From: CAZUXE01 sp964624585 | GTDB taxonomy: Bacteria; Hydrothermota; Tepidihabitantia; B3-TA06 | Direction of reading: 5' to 3' | NCBI GenBank assembly: GCA_964624585.1 | Contig: CAZUXE010000005.1 | Span: forward strand, 1-64,000 | Length of the DNA stretch: 64,000 bases | In this document: positions 15,389-25,231 of the stretch, piece after piece | Layout of the letters: each line of letters starts with the position of its first letter | Numbering within the stretch: position 1 is the first letter of the stretch | Translations under genes and position numbers: made by a program | The notes under the pieces: model-generated | What the model saw: the letters and a program-made list of their open reading frames with translations, nothing else | Database searches by the model: none | What the model was told of the DNA's origin: nothing

Positions 15389-18181
15389 ATGAATTACAAA
15401 GAAACCATTCATCTGCCCCGCACTGACTTCCCAATGCGGGCTAAATTGCCTCAGCGTGAGCCTGAGATACTAAAGTTCTGGCACGATTCTGATATATATA
15501 ATAAGATGATTGCCGCAAGAAAACAAAACCCTGACTACATCCTTCATGACGGTCCACCTTACTCTAATGGACATATTCATATAGGTACAGCACTAAATAA
15601 GGTAGTTAAGGACTTTATAATTAAGTATAAATCCATGAACGGTTTCTTTGCCCCCTACGTTCCAGGATGGGATAACCATGGTCTTCCTATTGAAAATAAC
15701 GTTCTGGCCGAATTCAAAAAGAAAAAGAAGGAAATATCGCGGCTTGCGATTCGCAAAAGATGTCGTGAGTATGCAGCAGGCTTCGTAGATATTCAAAAGA
15801 AAGAATTTATACGACTTGGCGTGTTGGGAGAATGGGATAATCCCTATTTAACCATGTCGCACAAATACGAGTCGAATATCTTAAGAATATTATCGAAACT
15901 TATAGACAAGGGATATATATATAGGGATCTGCGTCCAATTTATTGGTGTCCCCACTGCCGTACAGCTCTGGCTGATGCAGAAATTGAGTATCACGAGAAA
16001 ACTTCACATTCCATATGGGTTCGTTTCCCGCTTCTTGAAGATCCTGACGGCGTGTTTGAAGGTATGGATAATTCCTATGCCATGGTTTGGACTACCACTC
16101 CATGGACTATACCTGCAAATTTGGCTTTAACTGTTAGGCCTGATTTTGAATACTATATCGTTGCCCATGATGGAAATCACTACTTGCTTGCAAAAGCTCT
16201 GTTTGAGCAAATAGCAAAAGAACTTGAATGGGATGTTGAAAAAGTTGAGATAAAAAAACGTTTGACCGGACAGGAATTATCTACTCTGAAATTCCGTCAT
16301 CCGATATTCAAAAGACCTTCGCCGGTTCTTGAAGGCGACTTCGTTACTGCAGATCAGGGAACTGGTATAGTTCACACCGCTCCAGGACACGGAGAAGACG
16401 ACTTCAGAATAGGCAAACGTAACGGTCTTGATGTACTGTGTCCGGTAGATGAGAAGGGAGTGTTTACAGAAGAGGCAGGAGAGCGCTTTGCCGGTCTCCA
16501 TATCAATAAGGGAAACGATGAGGTAATAAAGGCGCTTGAGGAAGTTGGAAATCTATTGAGAGATACTAGCATTGCTCACCAATACCCTCATTGTTGGCGT
16601 TGTCACAAACCGGTTATATATAGAGCCACTCCACAGTGGTTCATGAATATTGACCACAATAACCACAGGAATAAAGCGCTGGATGCCCTTGAGATGGTAA
16701 AGTGGATTCCTGCAGAATCTTACGAACGAATCAAGGCGGCAATTGAAAGCAGACCCGACTGGTGCCTTTCAAGACAAAGATTCTGGGGTGTGGGTATACC
16801 AGCCTTCTACTGCAACGATTGCGGCGAAGTTATACTGTCTGGAGAAATTGCCCGTAAAACTGCGGATTTGGTTGATAAGTATTCAGCCGATTTTTGGTTT
16901 GAACCTGATATGTTAAAGCACTTTGAACACGTATCATGTCCTAAATGCTCAAGTAAAAACCTACGTCCCGAACAAGATATACTTGACGTATGGTTCGACT
17001 CATCATGCTCATCGTTGATTGTATGTAACAACTGGGATGGTCTGCGTTGGCCGGTTGACTTGTTCCTTGAAGGGCCAGACCAGCACAGAGGATGGTTCAA
17101 CGTTAGCTTAATGACCAGCCTTGGCGCAGAACAAACCATACCTTACAACACTGTTGTAACCCACGGTTGGGTTGTTGACCAACAAGGTAAAGCCATGCAC
17201 AAATCGCTTGGCAACTACATTGCCACAGATGAGATTATAGATAAATACGGTGGCGACGTACTACGCTTATGGGTAGCGGCAGCTGAATATACAAGGGATG
17301 TAAGGGTAAGTCAGGAAATTCTTGATAGGGTAATTGACGCCTACAGAAAAATCCGCAATACACTTAGATTCCTATTAGGGAATTTGGCCGACTATTCACA
17401 TGAACAAAAAGTACCATTTACCGAATTGCCTGCAAGGGAAAAGTACATTCTTCACGAGCTGCAAAAGGTAATTGCCTCCGTTAGAAAAGGTTTTGACGAA
17501 ATGGCATTTCACAAATCCTTCCAGGCCATTTATCAGTTCTGCGGAGTAACCTTATCTAGTTTCTATCTGGACGTAACTAAAGACACATTATACACGCGCT
17601 CAAAAAATTCAAAAATACGTCGTTCCGTTCAGACGGTAATGGCCGAATGTCTTAATTCCCTTATTCGAATGCTTGCCCCACTTGCCAGTTTTACAGCTGA
17701 AGAAGCCTATAGATACGCGAATCTTGAGAATAAACAAGAAAGCGTTTTCCTTGAAACATATCCTGAAGTTGACCCTGAACTTGAAAATCGCGAATTGGCC
17801 TACGAATTCTCAAAACTTCTACTCATAAGGGAAGAGGCGCTAAAAGCGCTTGAGAAGGCGCGTTCCAAGGGACAACTAAAGGGTTCTATTGACGCCCGCA
17901 TTGTTCTTGGGACTAAGGATAACGCTACTTTGAACCTTTTGAAAAAATACAGCGATTCTCTGGCTGAGCTGTTCATTGTTTCTCAGGTTGACCTTGAAGA
18001 ATATAACAAACTGCCGGAGGAAACGCAAGTAGAGGATTCGGAACTTGCCATCTCTGTTGAAAAACCCAGAGGCGCTAAATGCGTACGCTGTTGGTTATGG
18101 TTTGAAAGTGTTGGTTCGCATCCTGAACATCCTGAACTGTGCGATAAATGCTACGAGGCTGTGACTCATGACAAAACGTGA
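15389..18181 (+). CDS. ileS: Isoleucyl-tRNA synthetase
   Basis: Charges tRNA-Ile. 930 residues, a normal bacterial length. The class I signature is NGHIHIGTALNK (about 57-68; HIGT form of HIGH), the editing domain includes WTTTPWTIPANLAL (about 235-248) and HTAPGHGEDDF (about 330-340), and the KMSKS loop reads KAMHKSLGN (about 598-606). The C-terminus carries a four-Cys zinc site: CVRCW and, 20 residues on, CDKC. The gene starts directly at the stop of the upstream gene and overlaps the following zinc-finger gene by 14 bp. Confidence 0.97.
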   Translation: MNYKETIHLPRTDFPMRAKLPQREPEILKFWHDSDIYNKMIAARKQNPDYILHDGPPYSNGHIHIGTALNKVVKDFIIKYKSMNGFFAPYVPGWDNHGLPIENNVLAEFKKKKKEISRLAIRKRCREYAAGFVDIQKKEFIRLGVLGEWDNPYLTMSHKYESNILRILSKLIDKGYIYRDLRPIYWCPHCRTALADAEIEYHEKTSHSIWVRFPLLEDPDGVFEGMDNSYAMVWTTTPWTIPANLALTVRPDFEYYIVAHDGNHYLLAKALFEQIAKELEWDVEKVEIKKRLTGQELSTLKFRHPIFKRPSPVLEGDFVTADQGTGIVHTAPGHGEDDFRIGKRNGLDVLCPVDEKGVFTEEAGERFAGLHINKGNDEVIKALEEVGNLLRDTSIAHQYPHCWRCHKPVIYRATPQWFMNIDHNNHRNKALDALEMVKWIPAESYERIKAAIESRPDWCLSRQRFWGVGIPAFYCNDCGEVILSGEIARKTADLVDKYSADFWFEPDMLKHFEHVSCPKCSSKNLRPEQDILDVWFDSSCSSLIVCNNWDGLRWPVDLFLEGPDQHRGWFNVSLMTSLGAEQTIPYNTVVTHGWVVDQQGKAMHKSLGNYIATDEIIDKYGGDVLRLWVAAAEYTRDVRVSQEILDRVIDAYRKIRNTLRFLLGNLADYSHEQKVPFTELPAREKYILHELQKVIASVRKGFDEMAFHKSFQAIYQFCGVTLSSFYLDVTKDTLYTRSKNSKIRRSVQTVMAECLNSLIRMLAPLASFTAEEAYRYANLENKQESVFLETYPEVDPELENRELAYEFSKLLLIREEALKALEKARSKGQLKGSIDARIVLGTKDNATLNLLKKYSDSLAELFIVSQVDLEEYNKLPEETQVEDSELAISVEKPRGAKCVRCWLWFESVGSHPEHPELCDKCYEAVTHDKT

Positions 18182-18536
18182 ACTTGAAAAGTATAAAAAG
18201 AAACTATTTGAAGCCAAAATTAAGCTTTTGCGCGAGCTTGGGGTAGGCGAACAAACATTAGCTGAATTGGCAAAGGAAGCGACAGGTGACCTATCCAGCT
18301 TTTCTATTCATATTGCCGATCAATCCGGTGAAAACTACCGTCGGGAACTTAAAGCGAGCATTACTTCAAAACAGGTAAAAATACTAAGAGCAATAGATGA
18401 TGCCTTAAAAAGGATTTTTGAAGGCAGTTATGGAAAATGTTGCAAGTGCGGCGGCAAAATTCAAAAATCACGTTTGGATTATCTGCCATATGCCCGCCAC
18501 TGCATAGACTGTCAGCGACTACTTGACGGCGAATAG
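18168..18536 (+). CDS. DksA/TraR-family zinc-finger protein
   Basis: 122 residues: a coiled-coil start (ELEKYKKKLFEAKIKLLRE), an acidic tip region, and a C4 zinc finger CCKCGG ... CIDCQ near residues 86-114, with the phrase LDYLPYARHCIDC typical of DksA/TraR. Such proteins bind the RNA polymerase secondary channel. Directly downstream of ileS with a 14-bp overlap; genes of this family next to ileS/lspA are common. Whether it acts as a true DksA cannot be told from sequence. Confidence 0.9.
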   Translation: MTKRELEKYKKKLFEAKIKLLRELGVGEQTLAELAKEATGDLSSFSIHIADQSGENYRRELKASITSKQVKILRAIDDALKRIFEGSYGKCCKCGGKIQKSRLDYLPYARHCIDCQRLLDGE

Positions 18537-18942
18537 GAATAATTAGAGTTAGATCCAAAAGATTCTTAAGAGAAAGACAGCTGGGAAAACATTTTTTGAA
18601 GATACCGCTCTAAAGCCTATGTCTGAGTTTGAATTTCCCACTAAGCACATCAAGCCGTTAATGTCATAATCAAGTGGAAGGGATTGCAGTTTTTCGTTTA
18701 TCCATAATATAAGATTAAAATATTAAGGGAAAAGAAACCTTGATTCCCAGTTTCGGACAATTACGCTTCAGCAATTATCTTAAAAAAACCTTGGCTGGAT
18801 TTAGATGATACGCTTTGAACTCAATTCTTAAGACCGTTAAAGCAAGCTTGAGTAAATTCACCTATCCAATACAGTTTGCTGAACTCCGCGGCTTTGCCGG
18901 ATGCCCTCTTCTCTCTTAGCAGTTTACAGATAGATACAGGAG
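18537..18942. other. Convergent intergenic region
   Basis: Lies between two convergent transcription units. I see no gene, no RNA gene and no strong terminator hairpin, only AT-rich sequence. An lspA gene, common after this neighbourhood, is absent. Confidence 0.6.
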
Positions 18943-20247
18943 TTAGTCTACGGAAAGCTTTGTAAATTTCTTAAACAAGCTATCTAGCAAAGAACGATAG
19001 CCTCTCAGGTGAAGTGTAATTGAGTCTTTATTCTCAACCCTTTTAATAACTTCACCAGCTTCATAAAACTTATGCTCCCATTCTGGCATACTGTGGGGAA
19101 TGGTTACTTCAAGTTCTGATAAAATCTTGCCTGCAAGCTGTAATATTCTGTCAGAAAGCTCATTGAAACCTATTTTATGTAAGGCTGAACAAAAAACGGT
19201 ATTCGGATACTGACGCTGCAGTTTGTGTTCAACAGTCTTATCAAAAAGTAAATCACTTTTATTCATAACCAAAATGCGTGGTATATCAGCGGCAGCAAGT
19301 TCATCAAGATGTTTTTCAACTACATCAATTTTTTCCTGCATATGCCTGTCGCTGGCATCAACAACGTGGAGAATAATATCGGCCTCAATAATTTCCTTAA
19401 GCGTAGCCCTAAAACTAGCCACTAGTTGAGTGGGAAGATTCTTTATGAAACCCACAGTATCGGTAAGTAGAATAGGAACATTTTCAGCAAGCTGAATTGA
19501 ACGTGTAGTTGAATCAAGGGTTGCAAAAAGGCGGGAAGAAACAAGGGTATGGTCGCCTGAGAGTGAATTCAAAAGAGTTGACTTACCGGCATTGGTATAA
19601 CCGGCCATTGTAACGGTAAGTAGTCGTTTTCGTCTCTTCCTTTGGGTAGCCCGTTCCTTTTCAATATGTTCAAGCTCTTTCTTCAGCCTACTTATACGAG
19701 TCTGGATTCTACGCCTGTCAACTTCAAGCTGAGTTTCGCCAGGGCCGCGGGTTCCAATACCCACAGCACGTCCTCCCAAGGCTCCTGAACGACCCCCAAG
19801 ACGCGACATTTGCTTTCCCCACCCTATAAGCTTTGTATACTGATACTCAAGCTGTGCAAGTTCAACTTGAGTTTTAGCCTCTGCGCTACGCGCATGGAGC
19901 GCGAAGATATCCAAAATAAGGGCGGTGCGGTCTATACTGCGACGCTTCAACTCCTCTGATATATATCGTAACTGAATTGGGGTAAGGGCGTTATCAAAAA
20001 CAACCAAATCAATATCAAGTTGCGAACAAATTGCCTTTAGGTATTCAAGCTTTCCCTTACCTACAAAACTGCGAGCATGGGGCTTGTCGCGAATTTGCAA
20101 AATCTTTTCAATAACTTCTCCGCCTGCGGTTTCAGCTAATGCGGCAAGCTCCTCTAAACTATCAATAGCGTCCCACCTATCCCTATTATCGAAAGCTACC
20201 GCAACTAAGAGAATACGTTCTGTTTTATTACTTTCGTGAGAGTACAT
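18943..20247 (-). CDS. hflX: Ribosome-associated GTPase HflX
   Basis: Ribosome-splitting GTPase. About 434 residues. N-terminal HflX domain with KGKLEYL and LVVFDNALTPIQLR, a glycine-rich linker (GGRSGALGGRAVGIGTRGPG, about 150-170) with ETQLEVDRR, then a G domain: GYTNAGKSTLLN (G1, about 213-224), DTVGFI (G3), NKSD (G4) and SAL (G5). ATG at 20247 chosen: AGAAGG lies 7 nt upstream. A TTG two codons earlier is possible. Overlaps the phosphatidyltransferase gene by 20 bp; last gene of the clpB unit. Confidence 0.95.
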   Translation of the reverse strand: MYSHESNKTERILLVAVAFDNRDRWDAIDSLEELAALAETAGGEVIEKILQIRDKPHARSFVGKGKLEYLKAICSQLDIDLVVFDNALTPIQLRYISEELKRRSIDRTALILDIFALHARSAEAKTQVELAQLEYQYTKLIGWGKQMSRLGGRSGALGGRAVGIGTRGPGETQLEVDRRRIQTRISRLKKELEHIEKERATQRKRRKRLLTVTMAGYTNAGKSTLLNSLSGDHTLVSSRLFATLDSTTRSIQLAENVPILLTDTVGFIKNLPTQLVASFRATLKEIIEADIILHVVDASDRHMQEKIDVVEKHLDELAAADIPRILVMNKSDLLFDKTVEHKLQRQYPNTVFCSALHKIGFNELSDRILQLAGKILSELEVTIPHSMPEWEHKFYEAGEVIKRVENKDSITLHLRGYRSLLDSLFKKFTKLSVD

Positions 20248-20845
20248 GCACAAACCTTCTTAAGGCTGTAAATAAGGTTCCCGCAAGGAGAATTCTTATT
20301 ATCCAGTTGATATATTGAGGCAGTAGAACCATTCCTACGCCTAAAATTACCACACGGGTGGCTCTGTCAAAAATCCCGATCTTACATTCTATACCTACCC
20401 CTTCAGCCCGCGCTCTTATGTAACTTATAGAAAGTGATGTAAAGAGAAGTCCGAAAAGAAGAACGGAATCAAGCCTGGAAAGGTTCCAGAACAAAAAAAT
20501 ACCGAAGAAGAGTATAAATTCTGAAACCCTGTCGAGAACTGAGTCTAAAAAAGCACCCTTTGGCGAAGCCTTACCTGTTCGTCTTGCAAGCTCTCCGTCA
20601 ATAGTGTCCCAAATCGCTGCGAAAAGTAATACGGCTCCGGCTGCCCGCATCCATCCAAAATTGCCGTCAATGATAGGAACAGCTCCGCGATACATAAGAA
20701 CAAAAGCCAAAACTGTAAAAAGAAGCCCTGCTGTTGAAACCACCCAGGGCGGCATACCTATATTAGAAAATCCTCTAACGAGAGGAGAAACCAACCAGCG
20801 AAACGCTGCGTAGAATTTACTTCGGTTTTCCTGAAACCAGGACAA
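20228..20845 (-). CDS. CDP-alcohol phosphatidyltransferase family protein
   Basis: Integral membrane enzyme of phospholipid synthesis. 205 residues with about five or six helices. The family motif is complete: DTIDGELARRTG followed by KGAFLDSVLDRV, giving the D-x2-D-G-x2-A-R-x8-G-x3-D-x3-D pattern (about residues 80-105). Substrate alcohol cannot be read from sequence: glycerol-3-phosphate (PgsA-like) or an inositol/archaetidyl type are both possible. TTG start supported by AAAGGAG 5 nt upstream; it overlaps rsmI by 29 bp. Confidence 0.9.
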   Translation of the reverse strand: MSWFQENRSKFYAAFRWLVSPLVRGFSNIGMPPWVVSTAGLLFTVLAFVLMYRGAVPIIDGNFGWMRAAGAVLLFAAIWDTIDGELARRTGKASPKGAFLDSVLDRVSEFILFFGIFLFWNLSRLDSVLLFGLLFTSLSISYIRARAEGVGIECKIGIFDRATRVVILGVGMVLLPQYINWIIRILLAGTLFTALRRFVHVLSRK

Positions 20846-21503
20846 CGAACTCTCCTTTCATGGTTGTTTTTTCGATAATTTCTGAAAGATGTTCAAGATC
20901 GGTGTGTATAAACTGCTCAAACTTCTTGGTCAACTCCCGTGCCAACACTACTCTTCTGTCAGGCCCAAGCACCTCGAGTAAATCGGCTGCAACCTTGGGC
21001 AATCTGTTCGCGGTTTCGTATATAATTATAGTACCCCGTTCGTTTGCAAAGGACTGAATTTCTTTCTTGCGGCGTCCTGATTTCCGCGGAAGAAAACCTA
21101 TGAACAAAAACCTATCGGTAGGCAAACCTGAAGCTACTAGTCCGGCAAGTATTGCTGAGGCTCCAGGAACAGGAACCACGGGTATATTTTGAGCAATTGC
21201 CCGTTTAACTAAATAGAACCCCGGGTCTGATATGGCAGGGGTACCGGCATCGGCCACAAGCGCCAGACTCTCTCCACGCTGCAAAGCAGCCAAAAGTGAA
21301 GGGGTTCTTGATTCCTTGTTAAAATCATTATAGGAAACCAAAGGTTTGCGAATCTCCAGTTGAGACATAAGCATACCTGTACGTCGCGTATCCTCACATA
21401 CTACTTTAGATACCAATTTCAAGCTGTCTATCGCCCTCAAAGTGATATCTTTCATATTCCCAATAGGGGTACTGACTATATAAAGAACGCCTTGATGAAT
21501 CAA
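20817..21503 (-). CDS. rsmI: 16S rRNA 2'-O-ribose C1402 methyltransferase RsmI
   Basis: Methylates C1402 of 16S rRNA in the decoding centre. 228 residues of the tetrapyrrole-methylase fold. Hallmarks: LYIVSTPIGNMKDIT (7-21), CEDTRRTGMLM (36-46), ALVADAGTPAISDPG (about 80-94) and VPVPGASAILAGLVASGLP (about 109-127). Shorter than the E. coli enzyme, lacking its extra C-terminal domain. Start TTG, overlapping the previous stop (TTGA). Confidence 0.95.
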   Translation of the reverse strand: MIHQGVLYIVSTPIGNMKDITLRAIDSLKLVSKVVCEDTRRTGMLMSQLEIRKPLVSYNDFNKESRTPSLLAALQRGESLALVADAGTPAISDPGFYLVKRAIAQNIPVVPVPGASAILAGLVASGLPTDRFLFIGFLPRKSGRRKKEIQSFANERGTIIIYETANRLPKVAADLLEVLGPDRRVVLARELTKKFEQFIHTDLEHLSEIIEKTTMKGEFVVLVSGKPK

Positions 21504-22453
21504 AAGATTTGCTCTTTGATGTAGTCAAAGAACTTAAGGTTATTTAAGGCAAAGCGGTAATCTTGAAGCGCCTTGCGAAAAACGGTTACGTGTCGCCCGC
21601 CGGAAATAGTGGATAACGATTCTGCAAGTAGATTGAAGAATGCTGAAAATCCTCTTACCAGCAAATCGCTATCTACTCGTGGTTCACCTACAATGTGTCC
21701 GTCATCGTCTATCTTCAACTCGTTGAAAAACTGATGCTCTTTGGCTACTCCTTTAAGGGAAATATCTGCAATCTTTCGTACAATATTACGTCCAAGAATT
21801 GCTGCAAATTCATCCAGTACCCTATCTGCTGAAGTGATAAGGAGTTCAACTTGCGCCGAAGTAGCATAGGCTGCCTCTTCTGGGACTTCTCGCAATATCT
21901 TGATTTTAATCTCAGAAGTGCCGTCATTAAGATAATTCAGTAAATCCCCTCGCGCTCTGCCGCCTCCGGCAAGATAGACCAAAGAAATTTCTCCGTCTTT
22001 GATTAGGGCGTAGGATTTTTCGTTACGTTTGCTTATAACTAGTATTCCTGAAAAATTCTGCACTGAAAGGTCCCGAAGCAGATTCGCAGGTGGCGTGGTT
22101 CTGCAGTCAATTTCACGAATTACATTCTCGTTAAGAAGACCGGCTGTAATCATAGAAAGAAGCTGATCATCAATAAAACCAACATTTACTAATGAAGAGT
22201 CGGTGTGCTTTACTTTTTCTTGCAATTCTTTAAGTGTTACCTCTTCAACAGGTTTATTGTTCGCGGTTCGCAAGATTTTAACAAGCTCACCCTGATAGAC
22301 CAACAATACGTCAAATGAATCAGGATAATCAACATTGATATAGAAAGAGCGCTTGTATGCACGATGCCGCTTTGAAAAATTGAGCAACTTTTCAAAATCT
22401 ACGAATTCGGCGCGCATAGAAAAAAGTATTAACTTTTCTCTGGGAAATTTCAT
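21500..22453 (-). CDS. Hypothetical protein in the clpB operon
   Basis: 317 residues, soluble, no signal peptide. The region from about residue 130 (PPANLLRDLSVQNFSGILVI, then YALIKDGEISLVYLAGG) resembles the PATAN/DUF4388 pattern of small sensor-like domains in which a short helix precedes a beta meander with GxxxF/ILxV and IxDGEIxxV blocks; this is a loose likeness. The C-terminal ~110 residues are helical and unrecognised. The gene overlaps the clpB stop by 4 bp (ATGA) and rsmI by 4 bp (TTGA), so it is a coupled member of the unit. Confidence 0.8.
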   Translation of the reverse strand: MKFPREKLILFSMRAEFVDFEKLLNFSKRHRAYKRSFYINVDYPDSFDVLLVYQGELVKILRTANNKPVEEVTLKELQEKVKHTDSSLVNVGFIDDQLLSMITAGLLNENVIREIDCRTTPPANLLRDLSVQNFSGILVISKRNEKSYALIKDGEISLVYLAGGGRARGDLLNYLNDGTSEIKIKILREVPEEAAYATSAQVELLITSADRVLDEFAAILGRNIVRKIADISLKGVAKEHQFFNELKIDDDGHIVGEPRVDSDLLVRGFSAFFNLLAESLSTISGGRHVTVFRKALQDYRFALNNLKFFDYIKEQIF

Positions 22454-24840
22454 GAATCCTCTCTATCAAAAACCAGTTTTCCGTCAACAAGCCTAAGCCT
22501 GTATTTCTTACTCTCAGGCTCTGCAATAAGCATTCTGGCTAAAGGATTCGCAACCAGCCTTTCTATTGTTCGCTTTAATGGCCTTGCGCCGAATCTTGCA
22601 TCAAAGCCTTCCCTTACTAAAAGTCCCTTAACCTCATCACTAATGGTAACGGTTACACCTTTTTCAACAAGCCGCGCCAGCAAACGTCCAAGCTGCAAAT
22701 CTACAATTTGCTTCATATGCTCAACGCTTAAAGGCTTAAACATCACAATCTCATCAATGCGATTTAAGAATTCAGGTCGGAAGTTCGCCGCCAGATTAGC
22801 GTCAAGCGCCTCTTTAGACAACTTACCGCCTGCATCAAGAATCTCCTGAGAAGCAATGTTCGTAGTCATTATAATAACGGTATTTGAGAAATCAACCGTT
22901 CGCCCTTGACCGTCGGTAAGGCGACCGTCATCTAGAAGCTGCAGGAGAATATTGAATACCGCCGGATGCCCTTTTTCTATTTCATCAAGAAGTATAACCT
23001 GATAGGGACGTCTGCGCACCGCCTCTGTGAGCTGTCCGCCTTCTTCATAACCTACGTAACCCGGAGGAGCGCCAATAAGACGCGCAACCGAATGTTTTTC
23101 TGAATACTCGCTTATGTCAATTCTTAAAAGAGCGGCTTCGTCATCAAAAAGAAACCATGCAAGCGAACGGGCAAGTTCTGTTTTTCCAACGCCTGTCGGA
23201 CCAAGGAACATGAATGAACCTATGGGACGGTTCGGGTCTGAAAGCCCTGAGCGTCCCCTACGAATAGCATCTGCTACCGCCCTAACAGCTTCATCCTGAT
23301 TTATAAGACGTTCGTGAATCAAGGCTTCCATGTTGAGAAGTTTTTCCTTTTCGGCAGTCATCATACTGTCGACTGGAATTCCTGTCCAGCGGGAAATAAT
23401 AGTTGCCACGTGTTTAGCTTCCAGTTTTTCTTCTATTCCCTTCTCTTTGAAATACGCGTTGCGCTCCTTAACGAATTGGCTTTGAATTTTATCGGCCTCT
23501 TCCTTAAGCTTCGCTGCACGTGCATAATCTTGAATTTTTACCGCTTCTTGACCTTCCCTAGTTAACTTCGATAACTTGCGTTCTTTTTCTTTAATTTCAG
23601 AAGGCAGCGAATATATTTCTAATTTAAGATGCGCTGCGGCCTCGTCAATCACATCTATCGCCTTATCAGGAAGCTGCCTGCCGGTAATATAACGTTCCGA
23701 AAGCTTTGCCGCAGCTTCTATTGCCTCGTCTGATATCTTAATACCGTGATGAGCCTCGTAGCGATCGCGCAACTGCTTGAGTATTTCTATTGTTTGCTCA
23801 ACAGTTGGCTCGGCAACGTGAATCGGCTGGAATCTGCGTTCAAGGGCGCCATCTTTTTCAATATTCTCCCTGTATTCTTTCAAGGTGGTGGCTCCAACAC
23901 ATTGTATTTCCCCTCTTGCCAAAGCCGGTTTCAAAAGATTGGAAGCGTCAAGCGCTCCTTCTGCAGCGCCTGCGCCAACTATAGTGTGCATTTCGTCAAT
24001 AAAAAGAATTACATTTCCCTTATTCTGCTTAAGCTCGCTTAAAACCGCTTTAAGCCTTTCTTCAAATTCGCCACGAAACTTTGTACCGGCCACCAATTGT
24101 CCCATATCTAAAGCAAGCACCTTGGAATTCCTCAGCACTTCAGGTACATCGCCTGCAACAATTTTCTGAGCCAAACCTTCAACAATTGCCGTTTTACCAA
24201 CACCGGCTTCTCCAATAAGTGCGGGGTTATTTTTAGTCCGGCGCGACAATATTTCTATAACCCTACGAATTTCATCATCCCTGCCTATAACCGGATCAAG
24301 TTTACCCTCTCTTGCCAACTGTGTAAGATCACGGGTATATTTTTTAAGCGATTGGTAATGTGATTCGGCATCAGGCGAAGTAATACGATGCGTGCCTCGT
24401 ATTTTCTGAAGAGCGCGATATATAGTATCAGTAGTTATATTGAAATCGGCAAGTAGGCGCGCCGCCAAACCTTCGCGTTCCTCAGCTATTGCCAAAAGAA
24501 GATGCTCTGCGCCTATGTATTCGTCTTTTAGACGTTGAGCTTCGCTTGAAGCGCGGTCAAGCGTTCTTTTAAGCCGTGGTGAAAGGTAGACTTGTTCCGT
24601 TCCGCCACCAGCACCGGTTACCTTTGGTAATCTGTCAAGCTCACGCTGCAGCCGTTCTGTAAAGTGTTCGGCTGAGATACCCATTTCGGAAAATATCTGC
24701 GGCACAAGCCCCTGCTCCTGCGATAGGAGTCCCCATAAAAGGTGATGAACGTCAAACTCGGTATGTTGAAACCGCGTTAACGATTCTTGCGCTAGCCCCA
24801 GAGCTTCCTGGGCGCTTTGAGTAAATCTATCCATTCTCAT
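22450..24840 (-). CDS. clpB: ClpB-type AAA+ chaperone with short middle domain
   Basis: Two-ring unfoldase, 796 residues. N-terminal double Clp repeat (1-145), first AAA+ module with GEAGVGKTA (about 208-216) and ILFIDEMH, a coiled middle segment of only about 50-60 residues with a UVR-like helix (DYARAAKLKEEADKI), then WTGIPV and the second AAA+ module with GPTGVGKTE and VILLDEIEK. The short middle domain is ClpC-like. However the loop between TTNIASQEIL and NFRPEFLNRID is too short to hold the ClpP-docking tripeptide of ClpA/ClpC/ClpX, so I call it a ClpB-type disaggregase. First gene of a five-gene unit. Confidence 0.85.
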   Translation of the reverse strand: MRMDRFTQSAQEALGLAQESLTRFQHTEFDVHHLLWGLLSQEQGLVPQIFSEMGISAEHFTERLQRELDRLPKVTGAGGGTEQVYLSPRLKRTLDRASSEAQRLKDEYIGAEHLLLAIAEEREGLAARLLADFNITTDTIYRALQKIRGTHRITSPDAESHYQSLKKYTRDLTQLAREGKLDPVIGRDDEIRRVIEILSRRTKNNPALIGEAGVGKTAIVEGLAQKIVAGDVPEVLRNSKVLALDMGQLVAGTKFRGEFEERLKAVLSELKQNKGNVILFIDEMHTIVGAGAAEGALDASNLLKPALARGEIQCVGATTLKEYRENIEKDGALERRFQPIHVAEPTVEQTIEILKQLRDRYEAHHGIKISDEAIEAAAKLSERYITGRQLPDKAIDVIDEAAAHLKLEIYSLPSEIKEKERKLSKLTREGQEAVKIQDYARAAKLKEEADKIQSQFVKERNAYFKEKGIEEKLEAKHVATIISRWTGIPVDSMMTAEKEKLLNMEALIHERLINQDEAVRAVADAIRRGRSGLSDPNRPIGSFMFLGPTGVGKTELARSLAWFLFDDEAALLRIDISEYSEKHSVARLIGAPPGYVGYEEGGQLTEAVRRRPYQVILLDEIEKGHPAVFNILLQLLDDGRLTDGQGRTVDFSNTVIIMTTNIASQEILDAGGKLSKEALDANLAANFRPEFLNRIDEIVMFKPLSVEHMKQIVDLQLGRLLARLVEKGVTVTISDEVKGLLVREGFDARFGARPLKRTIERLVANPLARMLIAEPESKKYRLRLVDGKLVFDREDS

Positions 24841-24854
24841 AATTTATAATAATA

Positions 24855-24883
24855 AGTTTAGCAGAATATTGGCAAAATGTCAA
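24855..24883 (-). promoter_or_regulatory. Promoter of the clpB operon
   Basis: Minus-strand TTGACA (24883-24878), 17 bp spacer, TAAACT (24860-24855), then 14 nt to the ATG. The leader would be very short with no SD. No CIRCE-type heat-shock operator is visible. Confidence 0.65.
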
Positions 24884-25231
24884 CATAGTTTCCCGCATTT
24901 AGTAAAGACCCCTATAAACGTGGTAACACAGTTATCTTGAAAGTATTGAGTATACTAAGGAAAGAAAGAATAACTCATCCCTTGAACGTAAATTTATTTC
25001 GCCCAAATTTCTGACTTAACATCTGTCAATAAAATAATTAGTGGGACAAAAATTCCAAACTCGAATCAGAGATTTAGCAAGTTCCCATTTTCTTGACAAT
25101 GCTCGCTAAAACTTCTAAATCCAAATTGAAGATTCGGATACTATCACGTATGAATAGCTCAGGATAGTAAGGGATATTCCAGCCCGCAAGTTAATAACCT
25201 GCTATTATGCAAGAATGCCAGAATTGCGGTA
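24884..25231. other. Intergenic region between clpX and the clpB promoter
   Basis: AT-rich sequence with no gene. A plus-strand TTGACA at 25093-25098 has no convincing -10 box at the right distance. No terminator for clpX is evident. Confidence 0.55.

Noticed and set aside
22450..24840. Calling the chaperone ClpC
   Set aside because: The short middle domain fits ClpC, but the ClpP-docking loop is missing, so a ClpB-type call is safer.
24841..25231. CIRCE or other heat-shock operator before clpB
   Set aside because: No CIRCE inverted repeat is visible; only a standard promoter is seen.
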